64,000 nt of DNA from Solimicrobium silvestre (GCF_002976435.1 NZ_PUGF01000014.1:1-64000); one strand, 5' to 3'. Shown: positions 8,253-17,929, counted from the first letter of the stretch. Translations and numbers: made by a program. The notes: a model not told the origin generated them from the sequence alone.

Positions 8253-9815
8253 ATGGGCTTACGCGGAAAAATGTTTGGTTTGTTCTTGATTGGCTTCGGT
8301 CTGATGACGATCATCGTCATGACATTACTTTACAGCAATCTCCTGCACGGCTTCATGGCAATTGAACGCACGCAAGCAACGGAGCAAATGACCCAATTGG
8401 CGCGCAATTTGGATAGTGAGCTAGATCGCCTCAATCAAATCAATGGTGATTGGGCCAACTGGGATGACATGGTTAGCTACACACAACAGCCCACCCATGG
8501 TTTTATTGAGCATCAGCTCAACTCTGCGGAACTGCAAACGGTAGGGCTAAAATTTATCTTTATTCTAGACAAACAGGACAACATCTTATTTTCGAATGCC
8601 ACCAACCTGGTGACTGGCGCGATGGAAAGCGCGTCCACCTTTGATCCGATATTAGCCAATATAAAAGTGCGACTTCATCCTGAATCCGCCCCTGATAATG
8701 GCCGGACTTGCGGACTAGATAACTCCACGGCAGGCCCGGTGTTAGTTTGCTGGCAGCAAATTCATCAAACCGATCATAGCGGTAAACCAATGGGCTGCCT
8801 CGTCGTGGGGCAACTGCTAAACAGTACTATTTTGAAACGGATACAGGATCAAAGCGGCCTTAAGTTTGAATTAATGCCACAAACTATCCGCGCCACTGAA
8901 CCGCCACATAGTATAAAAGCCAGCATAGAACCAGAAATGCTCGAATTTAGCCAGAGCGCGCCGAACATTTTAAGCGCGCACCTTTATAACATCGTCGGCC
9001 AACCTATCCTAATAGCTCGCCTGCAATTTTCCAGAGAGGTCGGCCAGTTAGGTAATGACATCATTTGGAAAGTAATGCGAGTAGTACTGTTGGTGACCGC
9101 ATTAACTGGCTTAACCTTACTGGCAGGAATACATTTTTTAGTGATACGCCGGTTACGAAAAATGAAAATTGAATTGAACAGTATTTGGCGTAACGGGCGC
9201 TGGGCTGGGCGTTTGGATACGCCAAAAAATAAGGATGAATTAAATGAGCTAGCCCATTCCATTAACCGGATGCTAGCGCTGATACGCAAACAAATGGGCA
9301 TACTGGAATCAATCGCTCACACTGATGCGCTCACCCAAATAGCCAATCGGCGCGCCTTTGATCAACGCATGGCGATTGAAATGTCGCTGCATAAGCGTAA
9401 CCAGACTCCGCTGTCCCTGCTTTTGATTGATGTCGATTATTTCAAACGTTATAACGACTATTACGGACATCCGGCTGGCGATGAAGTTTTAAAAGAAATC
9501 GGCAAACTACTCATCCAGGTAGCATGTCGCCCTTCTGATCTGCCAGCCAGAATCGGCGGCGAAGAATTTGCGGTGATACTCCCAGCCACCGACTTAGCCG
9601 GTGCAGGTCATGTCGCAGAAAAAATACGTGTCCATCTGGCTGAGTTAAAACTGGCGCATGCGGACTCCCCTGCATCCGACTACGTCACTATATCCATCGG
9701 AGCGACCATTGCTGGCGAAGAAGATCTGGCAAGCTTCATCCAGCGCGCTGATAAAGCTACTTATCAGGCTAAACAGTCGGGGCGGAATAAGATCAATGTA
9801 TTGCCGGCGGTTTAA
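8253..9815 (+). CDS. CHASE4-HAMP-GGDEF diguanylate cyclase
   Basis: The 520-residue inner-membrane protein has a first transmembrane helix (residues about 7-30) and a periplasmic CHASE4-type sensor region (about 45-270, with LDRLNQINGDWANWDDM). A second helix (about 275-300), a HAMP linker and a GGDEF domain (about 360-520) follow. The catalytic GGEEF is at 435-439, and RPSD lies exactly five residues before it, which is the allosteric inhibitory I-site. It should make cyclic di-GMP from two GTP with product feedback, opposing the HD-GYP protein encoded at 667. The ATG has no clear ribosome binding site; an alternative start is the Met seven codons in. Confidence 0.9.
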   Translation: MGLRGKMFGLFLIGFGLMTIIVMTLLYSNLLHGFMAIERTQATEQMTQLARNLDSELDRLNQINGDWANWDDMVSYTQQPTHGFIEHQLNSAELQTVGLKFIFILDKQDNILFSNATNLVTGAMESASTFDPILANIKVRLHPESAPDNGRTCGLDNSTAGPVLVCWQQIHQTDHSGKPMGCLVVGQLLNSTILKRIQDQSGLKFELMPQTIRATEPPHSIKASIEPEMLEFSQSAPNILSAHLYNIVGQPILIARLQFSREVGQLGNDIIWKVMRVVLLVTALTGLTLLAGIHFLVIRRLRKMKIELNSIWRNGRWAGRLDTPKNKDELNELAHSINRMLALIRKQMGILESIAHTDALTQIANRRAFDQRMAIEMSLHKRNQTPLSLLLIDVDYFKRYNDYYGHPAGDEVLKEIGKLLIQVACRPSDLPARIGGEEFAVILPATDLAGAGHVAEKIRVHLAELKLAHADSPASDYVTISIGATIAGEEDLASFIQRADKATYQAKQSGRNKINVLPAV

Positions 9816-9837
9816 GCGAATATAAGCATCTGGTACT

Positions 9838-10416
9838 TCATTCGCCAGCATCACCCAATGCACGCCACAAATTCCACAACATAAAAAAGCAGCAAGCCAT
9901 CAACATCCAACACAGCACATACAGCCAACCACCCAGCAGACGGTCGTAGTCCAACAGATTCCAGCGACCTAGAATTTCATTCCAGTCATGTATCCGGTCA
10001 CCGTTACCAACCAATGGAAGTTCTTGGGCGCGCGCATCGGCCACATAACGGCCTAAGGCATGCAACGATGAGGCTTCCCAGGAAATAGCAAAGCAATAGC
10101 CTAACGCCTGATCTTGACGCGCAAAATGCCAAACAAAAACAAGGGGAAAAATAAGCTGGAACAGGCTGCCGCCGTACACCATCATCCGATTACCCAGCAG
10201 CATGCCAATAATCGGATGCCCTGCTTCGTGGATGGTGAGCGTAGCCCAGTCTAATAACGGCACCCAACCGGTGTGCATCATTTTGTAGCTCATGAAGACA
10301 AGCAGCAGCGCCAAGACAATAATTTCGTGCGACTCTGGCCGCTTTTTCCAATACTTGGCGGTCAGAGTGCTATACAAAACATTAAGAATGGAAGGTGCAT
10401 TCTTCATGAGTTTCAT
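9838..10416 (-). CDS. Integral membrane protein with HEAGH metallopeptidase-like motif
   Basis: The 192-residue protein has about four membrane helices and the motif TIHEAGHPIIGML (residues about 62-74), matching the HExxH zinc-binding signature of site-2-protease-like (M50) enzymes, plus a C-terminal cluster of aromatic helices. The second metal-ligand motif of M50 (NxxPxxxLDGG) is not seen, so activity is uncertain. The gene begins eight bases after the hom stop codon and is surely co-transcribed with hom. In related bacteria thrC usually takes that place. Confidence 0.65.
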   Translation of the reverse strand: MKLMKNAPSILNVLYSTLTAKYWKKRPESHEIIVLALLLVFMSYKMMHTGWVPLLDWATLTIHEAGHPIIGMLLGNRMMVYGGSLFQLIFPLVFVWHFARQDQALGYCFAISWEASSLHALGRYVADARAQELPLVGNGDRIHDWNEILGRWNLLDYDRLLGGWLYVLCWMLMACCFFMLWNLWRALGDAGE

Positions 10417-10424
10417 TCAAAGGT

Positions 10425-11747
10425 TTAGCTCAATTGCTCCAGACGAATTTTAGTCACACGTCCAAACACCGAGTTCAGCAACTCTATTTTTTCAATCGCC
10501 GCCAGCACATTTTTTTCCTGTGTCTGATGCGTCAACATAATGATGTCAGTTTGCTTTTCATTGGCGGTCGGTTCTTTTTGCAGCATCGCATCAATGGAAA
10601 TTGAGCAATCGGCCAGAATACGTGTTACGTCCGCCAACACCCCAGTCTGATCTGCTACCCGCAAGCGTAAATAATAACTGGTGGTGATTTCCGACATCGG
10701 CAAAATCACTTCCTGGCTAATGGAATTGGGCTGAAAAGCTAAATGCGGAACGCGGTGCTCCGGGTCGGCAGTTGCCAGGCGGGTGATGTCAACTAAATCG
10801 GCAATCACCGCAGAAGCGGTTGGTTCTGCACCAGCACCTTTGCCGTAATACATGGTGGCGCCAACCGCGTCAGCCTGCACCAAGATCGCATTCATAGCAC
10901 CTTCTACGTTGGCGATTAAACGTGTGTTAGGAATTAAAGTTGGATGTACGCGCAGCTCAATACCTTTGGCGGTGCGCTTAGCAATACCGAGCAATTTAAT
11001 ACGGTAACCGAGTTGCTCAGCGTAGTTAATATCAATCGCCTGTAACTGGCTAATACCTTCCACATAGGCTTTATCAAACTGCATGGGAATACCAAATGCA
11101 ATTGCGGCCATGATGGTCGCTTTGTGCGCAGCATCAACGCCTTCAATATCAAAAGTAGGATCAGCTTCGGCATAACCCAATGCTTGCGCCTGTTTGAGTA
11201 CGGTCGCAAAGTCCAGGCCTTTATCGCGCATTTCAGACAAAATAAAATTGGTCGTGCCATTAATAATGCCAGCCACCCATTCAATCCGGTTGGCAGTTAA
11301 GCCTTCGCGCAGCGATTTAATAATAGGAATACCACCCGCCACAGCCGCCTCAAACGCCACCATCACGCCTTTATCTTGCGCCGCTTTAAAAATCTCATTA
11401 CCGTGAATTGCCAATAACGCTTTATTAGCAGTAACCACATGCTTGCCATTCGCAATCGCCGTCATAACGAGTTGTTTGGTCAGTTCGGTGCCACCGATCA
11501 CTTCCACCACAATATCAATCTCAGGATTAGTCACCACCAACATACTATCGGTGACAATTTCACACGCGTTACCTATAACCCCACCAATCAAGGCCTGCGC
11601 TTTTTCAAGATTGCGCACCGCGACCATGCTAATTTCAATGCCACGACCAGCACGACGCGTAATTTCTTCCTGATTACGCCGCAAAACATTGAAAGTGCCG
11701 GCACCAACGGTGCCCAATCCTAATAAGCCTACTTTGATTGGTTTCAT
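10425..11747 (-). CDS. hom: Homoserine dehydrogenase
   Basis: The 440-residue enzyme reduces aspartate semialdehyde to homoserine with NAD(P)H in threonine and methionine synthesis. It shows the N-terminal Rossmann motif GLLGLGTVGAGT (residues about 8-19), TANKALLA, the catalytic-domain segment GIINGTTNFILSEM (about 160-174) with DIEGVDAAHK, and a C-terminal ACT domain (about 350-430) that gives threonine feedback control. Length fits the monofunctional bacterial enzyme. It is followed at eight bases by the HEAGH membrane gene rather than thrC, and alaA lies upstream beyond a palindrome-rich gap. Confidence 0.95.
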   Translation of the reverse strand: MKPIKVGLLGLGTVGAGTFNVLRRNQEEITRRAGRGIEISMVAVRNLEKAQALIGGVIGNACEIVTDSMLVVTNPEIDIVVEVIGGTELTKQLVMTAIANGKHVVTANKALLAIHGNEIFKAAQDKGVMVAFEAAVAGGIPIIKSLREGLTANRIEWVAGIINGTTNFILSEMRDKGLDFATVLKQAQALGYAEADPTFDIEGVDAAHKATIMAAIAFGIPMQFDKAYVEGISQLQAIDINYAEQLGYRIKLLGIAKRTAKGIELRVHPTLIPNTRLIANVEGAMNAILVQADAVGATMYYGKGAGAEPTASAVIADLVDITRLATADPEHRVPHLAFQPNSISQEVILPMSEITTSYYLRLRVADQTGVLADVTRILADCSISIDAMLQKEPTANEKQTDIIMLTHQTQEKNVLAAIEKIELLNSVFGRVTKIRLEQLS

Positions 11748-11940
11748 AGTGTGATTTGAATCTGTTGTAAAAATGATCTAGCTTTATAACACGAGAAAGA
11801 CAGCTATCGCCGATACCCTCTTATGCAAAATACTTATTAGCTTATGTAATGTGCCGCACTGATTGAAATCTGTATGTGTTGAAGTTGGGGTTGAAGTTGA
11901 AGTTGAATTTGCTTTTGACCTACCCCCACTTCTAGTTCGG

Positions 11941-12031
11941 CCGGTTTTTCTAAGGAAAAAAGGATCAGAAAGGTTCGTTGTTTGAGCGTAGCGAGTTTCG
12001 AACTTTTCCCTTTTTTCCTTAGAAAAACCGG
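11941..12031. repeat. Perfect 23-bp inverted repeat with GAGCGTAGCGAG centre
   Basis: The arms 11941-11963 (CCGGTTTTTCTAAGGAAAAA...) and 12009-12031 are perfect reverse complements around a 45-base centre containing GAGCGTAGCGAG. Inner arms (AAGGTTCG and CGAACTTT) extend the pairing. It resembles the extragenic palindromes scattered in many proteobacterial genomes; copy number elsewhere is unknown. Confidence 0.8.
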
Positions 12032-12049
12032 GGTTTCCGAAATAGCGTG

Positions 12050-12118
12050 GTCGCCTTTTTTGGCCTACCTTTTTTGGCGACGCAAAAAAGGCAGGTAGCT
12101 GTCGGGCTACCCCCGACC
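12050..12118. repeat. Second cluster of short palindromes
   Basis: Three interleaved inverted repeats: GTCGCC...GGCGAC, CTACCTTTTTTGG...CAAAAAAGGCAGGTAG and GTCGGG...CCCGAC. Directly adjacent to the 23-bp inverted repeat, so the whole 11941-12118 stretch probably forms one composite element. Confidence 0.6.
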
Positions 12119-12161
12119 AACAGGCCTAAAATTCGCCGAGCTAGCAACGAATAAACAACGC

Positions 12162-13391
12162 CTACTCAATACTATGCCGCCTACGATACCCATCCAAAAA
12201 CCTCGCAATCCTCCCAATAGCATCCGTCAAATCATCCGAATTAGGCAAAAACACCGCCCGGAAATGATCATGCGAACCCCAATTAAACCCCGTCCCCTGC
12301 ACAATCAACACTTTTTCCTGATCCAGCAATTGATAAGCAAATTCCTGATCATTAGCAATCGGATACATCAACGGATCAAGTTTAGGAAACATATACAAGG
12401 CCGCTTTAGGTTTAACGCAAGTCACCCCAGGAATAGCCGTCAACAACTTATAAGCCAAATCGCGCTGCTTCAATAAGCGCCCGCCATGTCCAACCAACTC
12501 CTGAATACTTTGATACCCGCCCAACGCCGTCTGAATCGCAAACTGCCCCGGCGTATTCGCACAAAGACGCATCGACGCCAGCATATTCAGACCTTCAATA
12601 TAGTCCTTAGCGTGACGTTTTTCACCTGAAACCACCATCCAACCAGCTCTATAACCACATGAACGGTAATTTTTAGATAAACCATTCAACGTCACAAACA
12701 ACACATCATCCGCTAACGAGGCAATGGAAGTATGACTAGCTTCGTCGTACAACATTTTGTCGTAAATTTCATCGGCAAAAATAATCAGCTGATGAACACG
12801 AGCCAGCTCAACAATCTGCTGCAACAACTCGACCGGATAAATCGTACCGGTTGGATTATTAGGATTAATGACAACAATCGCGCGCGTTTGCGGTGTAATT
12901 TTACGTTTGATATCCTCGATATCCGGCATCCACTCGGCAGTTTCATCACACAAATAATGCACTGGCGTGCCGCCGGACAAGCTCACCGCAGCCGTCCATA
13001 AGGGATAATCCGGCGCAGGCACTAACACTTCATCACCGTCATTAAGCAAGGCACTCATGCCCATGACGATCAATTCTGATGCGCCATTACCAATATAAAT
13101 ATCTTCTATCGTTACGCCTTGAATATGCTTGCTTTGGGCGTAATGCATGATGGCTTTGCGCGGAGCAAACATACCTTTAGAGTCGGTATAACCGGCAGCA
13201 TGCGGCATATTAAGTATCATGTCGCGCACAATTTCATCGGGCGGATCAAAGTTAAACGCCGCCAAATTACCAATATTCAATTTGATAATTTTATGGCCAT
13301 CTTCTTCCAATTGGCGGGCGCGCTCAGGTACCGGGCCTCGAATTTCGTAGCAAATATTGTCTAATTTTTTAGATTTTTGTATCAGGCGCAC
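12162..13391 (-). CDS. alaA: AlaA-type alanine/pyruvate aminotransferase
   Basis: The 409-residue protein is a PLP-dependent class I aminotransferase closely resembling AlaA (YfbQ), which makes alanine from pyruvate using glutamate. Evidence: the starting MRLIQKSKKLDNICYEIRGP, LNIGNLAAFNFDPP, VINPNNPTGTIY (residues about 175-186), and the PLP lysine in LNGLSKNYRSCGYRAGW (about 237-253), with the arginine-bearing FRAVFLPN near the end. The start is GTG at 13391, supported by AAAGGA seven bases upstream. It lies upstream of hom in the same direction, as in many betaproteobacteria. Confidence 0.92.
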   Translation of the reverse strand: MRLIQKSKKLDNICYEIRGPVPERARQLEEDGHKIIKLNIGNLAAFNFDPPDEIVRDMILNMPHAAGYTDSKGMFAPRKAIMHYAQSKHIQGVTIEDIYIGNGASELIVMGMSALLNDGDEVLVPAPDYPLWTAAVSLSGGTPVHYLCDETAEWMPDIEDIKRKITPQTRAIVVINPNNPTGTIYPVELLQQIVELARVHQLIIFADEIYDKMLYDEASHTSIASLADDVLFVTLNGLSKNYRSCGYRAGWMVVSGEKRHAKDYIEGLNMLASMRLCANTPGQFAIQTALGGYQSIQELVGHGGRLLKQRDLAYKLLTAIPGVTCVKPKAALYMFPKLDPLMYPIANDQEFAYQLLDQEKVLIVQGTGFNWGSHDHFRAVFLPNSDDLTDAIGRIARFLDGYRRRHSIE

Positions 13392-13611
13392 AGCGGTATC
13401 CTTTGAAAACTAATGAACTACAGCAATAGTGAAAACAAGCAGCGTAGCACAAAAATGCTGCACGGCATCTATTCAACGAAGCGGTCAATTGTGAACGTGT
13501 GATGCCACTAAATCAAGCTTTGTGTCATCGCAAATACCATCTTTCTCTAGAAAAAACGCTACAATGCGTTTTTCTTTGACATCTGCATTGATTCCCCCGT
13601 GCAAACCCGAG

Positions 13612-14004
13612 ATGAAGCTACATAATACCCAAAACCAACAATACCAAACCGTTACCGCCTACGATGACCATAGTGTAGAAATTAACGCGATCACGTTTAA
13701 ACACAGCCTGCTGGTTTTACCCGAATTGCCACCAATCACTTGGCCAGTCAGCAATTTTGCGGCGCTCACTGAAGAGCATTTTCAAACCATTGCGGCACTT
13801 CGCCCTGACGTAGTCATTTTGGGCACGGGCATAAAACAGCGCTTTGCGCATCCCAAACTGACTGCCTGCTTAATCAATCAACGCATCGGCGTGGAATCCA
13901 TGGATAGCCAGGCAGCCTGTCGCACTTACAACATACTGATGACTGAAGGGCGCAAAGTGGCGCTTGCTTTAATCATCGAAGCCAAAGAGGAAAATCCGGC
14001 GTAA
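13612..14004 (+). CDS. Mth938-like (DUF498) domain protein
   Basis: The 130-residue protein (ATG at 13612; a GTG 30 codons earlier gives an extension unlike the family) has the Mth938/NDUFAF3-like fold signature: SLLVLPELPP, RPDVVILGTGIKQRFAHP and a final helix with ACRTYNILMTEGRKVALALI. Members are about 120-130 residues and have no established biochemical role in bacteria. Its stop codon overlaps the arnT start (TAATG), so it is translationally coupled to arnT, a frequent neighbour in betaproteobacteria. Confidence 0.8.
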   Translation: MKLHNTQNQQYQTVTAYDDHSVEINAITFKHSLLVLPELPPITWPVSNFAALTEEHFQTIAALRPDVVILGTGIKQRFAHPKLTACLINQRIGVESMDSQAACRTYNILMTEGRKVALALIIEAKEENPA

Positions 14005-15686
14005 TGAATAACAACACGAACAACAACTCCATTAGATTTCCGATCTGGCTTTGGATTAGCCTGTTTTTATTTTTAGTAATCTGGTTTTACATGCTCGGCG
14101 CACGTACTTTAGTGCCAACCGACGAAGGCCGCTACGCAGAAATGGCGCGTGAAATGGTCGCAACCGGCGATTGGATTACCCCACGCTTAAACGCCATCAA
14201 GTATTTTGAAAAACCGCCGCTGCAAACTTGGATGAACGCCCTCACCTTTTCCGCCTTCGGTTTGGGTGAATGGCAAGCACGTTTATGGACTGGTTTGTCA
14301 GCTTTATTCGGCATATTTTTAGTTGGCTATACCGGCACTCGCATCGCGAATAAGCCGGTAGGTATTACCGCAGCAGCAGTGTTAGGGTCGTCCTTTTGGT
14401 GGGCAGGCTTAGGTCACGTGAATTCGCTCGACATGGGCTTGTCCGGGATGATGACCTTAGCGCTATGTGGTCTGCTATTGGCACAACGCGACCAGGCGAC
14501 TAAAACCGAACAACGCAACGGCATGCTGCTATGTTGGCTAGGGATGGCATTAGCTACGATGTCTAAAGGACCAATGGGTATTATTTTGCCCGGCGCAGTC
14601 TTGTTTTTATATACCTTTGCAGCACGCGACTGGCGCATCTGGCAGCGACTGCATTTAGTCAAAGGCTTATTGCTATTTTTTGCCATTACCACGCCTTGGT
14701 TTGTACTGGTGTCACGCGACAATCCAGAATTTTTACACTTCTTCTTTATTCACGAACACTGGGAACGCTTCACCAGCAAAGTCCACCACCGTGACGGCCC
14801 GTTGTATTACTTTATTCCTCTACTGATTGTCGGCATTTTCCCGTGGCTAGGCCTATTAGTGCAAAGCATGTGGAACGGAACAAAACAGCAAGCAGCGACT
14901 TTTCAAGCCGGTAAATTACTGCTGATTTGGGCGCTCTTTATTTTCTTCTTTTTCAGTATTTCCAGCTCAAAACTGCCATCGTATATATTGCCGATCTTCC
15001 CGGCCTTGGCATTATTAATCGCCATGCATTTAGAGCGCCCAGCTTATCGCGGCATTGTCATCACCAGCGCCATGCTCAGTTTATTTGGCTTAATCGGCTT
15101 AGGTTTCTGGCTCTTTTTTGGACAAATTCCATCGTTAAACAAAAATACTTACGATTTGCCTCTATATATTGCCTACCTGCCTTACATTGCCATTGCTTCC
15201 GGGTTAATGCTAATCGGCGGCATCAAAGCCTGGTATTTGGCACGCACTAAACAGCAAGTCGCCATCTGGGTGTTGGCCTGGGCGGGCTTTTTAAGCGGCC
15301 AAATTTTAATGATGGGGCACGAACCTTGGGGCCGTTACATTGCAGGCACTGAACATCTGGCTGCAATTCAGGCTGAATTAAAACCGGAAACCAGCATTTA
15401 TGCGGTTGGCCGCTATGAACAATCTCTGCCATTTTATTTACGTCACACCACTATTTTGGTTGAGCATCCAGACGAAATGGAATTCGGCCTGCAATATGAG
15501 CCGCAATTATGGATACCAAAACGTGAAGACTTCGTAAAACAATGGCTGGATCATCAAGCAAATGGCGTTGCTGCACTGGCAATTATCCGTCCGGATATTT
15601 ACGATGCATTCGTTCAGCAAGGAATACCGATGCGCGTCATTGCGCAAGATCCTCGTCGCGTGATTGTTTCATCAAAACTAAACTAA
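14004..15686 (+). CDS. arnT: ArnT-type glycosyltransferase (lipid A Ara4N transferase)
   Basis: The 560-residue inner-membrane protein belongs to the GT-C/PMT_2 (GT83) family. It carries many hydrophobic helices and the early periplasmic-loop motif PTDEGRYAEMAREM (residues about 38-51) with the acidic pair that activates the sugar donor, then KYFEKPPLQTWMNALTF. ArnT moves 4-amino-4-deoxy-L-arabinose from undecaprenyl phosphate to lipid A on the periplasmic face, lowering negative charge and giving polymyxin resistance. The identity rests on the family and on the arnB-arnC-arnA-arnD genes that follow. The start overlaps the preceding gene by one base. Confidence 0.88.
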   Translation: MNNNTNNNSIRFPIWLWISLFLFLVIWFYMLGARTLVPTDEGRYAEMAREMVATGDWITPRLNAIKYFEKPPLQTWMNALTFSAFGLGEWQARLWTGLSALFGIFLVGYTGTRIANKPVGITAAAVLGSSFWWAGLGHVNSLDMGLSGMMTLALCGLLLAQRDQATKTEQRNGMLLCWLGMALATMSKGPMGIILPGAVLFLYTFAARDWRIWQRLHLVKGLLLFFAITTPWFVLVSRDNPEFLHFFFIHEHWERFTSKVHHRDGPLYYFIPLLIVGIFPWLGLLVQSMWNGTKQQAATFQAGKLLLIWALFIFFFFSISSSKLPSYILPIFPALALLIAMHLERPAYRGIVITSAMLSLFGLIGLGFWLFFGQIPSLNKNTYDLPLYIAYLPYIAIASGLMLIGGIKAWYLARTKQQVAIWVLAWAGFLSGQILMMGHEPWGRYIAGTEHLAAIQAELKPETSIYAVGRYEQSLPFYLRHTTILVEHPDEMEFGLQYEPQLWIPKREDFVKQWLDHQANGVAALAIIRPDIYDAFVQQGIPMRVIAQDPRRVIVSSKLN

Positions 15687-15738
15687 CTCAAAGCGTACAA
15701 CGCTTTCAAGAATAAATTATTTTTCACAAGGAAATTCC

Positions 15739-16881
15739 ATGAATACCGCAACTACCGCGCCATTTCTTCCATTTTCTCGCCCTAGCATAGATGAAGCCAC
15801 CATCGCCGAAGTAGCGAACGTGTTGCGCTCCGGCTGGCTCACTTCCGGCCCTAAAGTACAAGCTTTTGAAGCTGCCTTATCTGAGTATTTGGGTGGCCGC
15901 ATAGTTCGCACTTTCAATTCTGGCACTTGCACCATGGAAATCGCGTTGCGCATTGCAGGAATCGGCGTGGGCGATGAAGTCATTACCACGCCAATTTCTT
16001 GGGTTGCGACTGCCAATGTGATTATTGAAGTTGGTGCTACGCCGGTATTTGCCGATATTGATCCCATTACCCGCAATTTAGATTTAGATAAATTAGAAGC
16101 CGCAATTACACCACGCACTAAAGCAATTATTCCCGTGTATTTGTCCGGCTTGCCGATGGACATGGATCGCATGTACGCGATTGCTAAAAAATATAATTTA
16201 CGCGTAATTGAAGACGCCGCCCAAGCATTAGGTTCCCGCTGGAAGGGCAAACCTATCGGCTCTTTTGGGGACTTTGTTTCATTCAGTTTTCAAGCCAATA
16301 AAAATCTCACTACCTCCGAAGGCGGCTGTTTGGTAGTAAATACACCGGAAGAAGCGCGCTTGGCAGAGAAATACCGCTTGCAAGGCGTCACCCGCAGCGG
16401 CGTTGATGGGATTGATGTGGACGTACTCGGCGGCAAATATAATATGACTGACATCGCCGCCACGCTGGGCTTAGGTCAATTACCCCAGATTGATGCGATT
16501 GCGGCACATCGCCGTAGCTTGGCGCAACATTACTTCGCCTGCTTTGGCGCTGATTTTGAAGCAAAGAGCGGCGCGCAATTACCGGTTGCCGATATGGAAA
16601 ACAGCAATTGGCATTTATTCCAGATTATTTTGCCAAAAACCGTGGTGCGCGCAGACTTCATGAAACAAATGATGGAATTCAATGTAGGCACTGGCTACCA
16701 TTATTCGCCTATCCATTTATTCACCATGTACCGCGAACGTGGCTTTAAAGAAGGCATGTTCCCGGTTGCCGAACATATCGGCTATCAAACCGTCACATTG
16801 CCAATGTTTAATGCAATGCAAAAGGAAGATGTCGAAAGAGCAGTAGCTGCGGTAAAATCTTGTCTTTATTCCGCAAAGTAG
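15739..16881 (+). CDS. arnB: ArnB-type UDP-Ara4O aminotransferase
   Basis: The 380-residue PLP enzyme belongs to the DegT/DnrJ/EryC1 family. It has PFSRPSIDEATI at the start, TFNSGTCTMEIAL, VIEDAAQALGS (residues about 156-166), and the Schiff-base lysine in SFSFQANKNLTTSEGG (about 176-191). ArnB transfers an amino group from glutamate to UDP-4-keto-arabinose to give UDP-Ara4N. Length (E. coli 379-385) and gene neighbours fit. A ribosome binding site (CAAGGAAAT) precedes the ATG. It lies 52 bases after arnT in one apparent operon. Confidence 0.93.
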   Translation: MNTATTAPFLPFSRPSIDEATIAEVANVLRSGWLTSGPKVQAFEAALSEYLGGRIVRTFNSGTCTMEIALRIAGIGVGDEVITTPISWVATANVIIEVGATPVFADIDPITRNLDLDKLEAAITPRTKAIIPVYLSGLPMDMDRMYAIAKKYNLRVIEDAAQALGSRWKGKPIGSFGDFVSFSFQANKNLTTSEGGCLVVNTPEEARLAEKYRLQGVTRSGVDGIDVDVLGGKYNMTDIAATLGLGQLPQIDAIAAHRRSLAQHYFACFGADFEAKSGAQLPVADMENSNWHLFQIILPKTVVRADFMKQMMEFNVGTGYHYSPIHLFTMYRERGFKEGMFPVAEHIGYQTVTLPMFNAMQKEDVERAVAAVKSCLYSAK

Positions 16882-16984
16882 TTCTTATCCGCAACTTTGC
16901 TGTGCATTAAACCCGGCTGATTGCACTTAGTTAGGCTTTGCCTATACTGAGTGCACAGTCATATATAAAACAATATTGCATTCC

Positions 16985-17929
16985 ATGAAACCAGAACTCT
17001 CCGTCGTCATTCCGATTTATAACGAACAAGCGGGTCTTGCGCAGTTATTTGCTCGTCTTTATCCAGCCCTCGACAAGCTCGCTACTGAAGGTGTGAGTTA
17101 TGAAGTTGTCTTCGTCAACGATGGCAGCCGTGACCAATCCGCCGCTATTTTGTCTGACCAGTTCCGCGCCCGTCCCGATGTAACCAGAGTAGTTTTATTC
17201 AACGGCAACTACGGTCAGCACATGGCGATTTTGGCGGGTTTTCAAGCTGTGCGCGGTGAAATTGTAGTGACTTTAGATGCGGACTTACAAAACCCGCCTG
17301 AAGAAATTGGCGCGTTAGTCAATAAAATGCGTGAAGGCTATGATTATGTCGGCTCGATCCGCCGCAAACGTCAAGATTCGTTATGGCGCACCTGGGCATC
17401 CAAAGCCATGAACAACTTCCGCGAAAGCATTACCCATATCAAAATTACCGATCAAGGCAATATGCTGCGCGCCTATGGGCGCAATGTCATTGACTTAATT
17501 AATCAATGCAGCGAAATGAACACCTTTGTTCCTGCCTTGGCGTACACATTTTCACGCAATCCGACTGAGATCATCGTCGAGCATGAAGAACGTGCGGCTG
17601 GCGAATCAAAATACTCTATTTACAGCTTGATTCGTCTCAATTTCGATTTAATGACCGGCTTTTCCATCATGCCGTTGCAACTATTTTCCATGCTAGGCAT
17701 GGCATTGTCAGTCGGTTCAGGTGGGCTTGTAGTACTTCTGTTAATTCGCCGCTTTTTGCTAGGTTCTGAAGCGGAAGGTTTGTTTACCTTATTCGCGATT
17801 TCCTTCTTCATGATGGGCGTGATTTTGTTCGGCATTGGTTTATTAGGTGAATACATTGGCCGAATTTACCAACAAGTACGCGGCAGACCTCGCTTTGTAG
17901 TGCAAACCATATTGGAACAGAATGACTGA
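16985..17929 (+). CDS. arnC: ArnC-type undecaprenyl-phosphate Ara4FN transferase
   Basis: From the ATG at 16985 (a TTG three codons earlier is less likely) the protein has 314 residues. A GT-A family 2 glycosyltransferase domain comes first (SVVIPIYNEQAGL; VFVNDGSRDQSA; LDADLQNPPEEI; and GNMLRAYGR), followed by two C-terminal membrane helices (about 230-255 and 265-290) and LLGEYIGRIYQQVRGRPRF. It attaches the formylated aminoarabinose from UDP-Ara4FN to undecaprenyl phosphate on the cytoplasmic side. It overlaps the next gene by eight bases, so the two are translationally coupled. Confidence 0.92.
   Translation: MKPELSVVIPIYNEQAGLAQLFARLYPALDKLATEGVSYEVVFVNDGSRDQSAAILSDQFRARPDVTRVVLFNGNYGQHMAILAGFQAVRGEIVVTLDADLQNPPEEIGALVNKMREGYDYVGSIRRKRQDSLWRTWASKAMNNFRESITHIKITDQGNMLRAYGRNVIDLINQCSEMNTFVPALAYTFSRNPTEIIVEHEERAAGESKYSIYSLIRLNFDLMTGFSIMPLQLFSMLGMALSVGSGGLVVLLLIRRFLLGSEAEGLFTLFAISFFMMGVILFGIGLLGEYIGRIYQQVRGRPRFVVQTILEQND

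Larger units (their letters stand above)
11748..12161. other. Non-coding gap between alaA and hom
   Basis: No credible gene is present. The stretch holds a purine/T-rich run of a GTTGAA-like hexamer (about 11877-11911) and a compact array of palindromes at 11941-12118 described separately. The hom promoter should lie near 11760-11880, but I could not pick out a convincing pair of hexamers. Confidence 0.7.
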
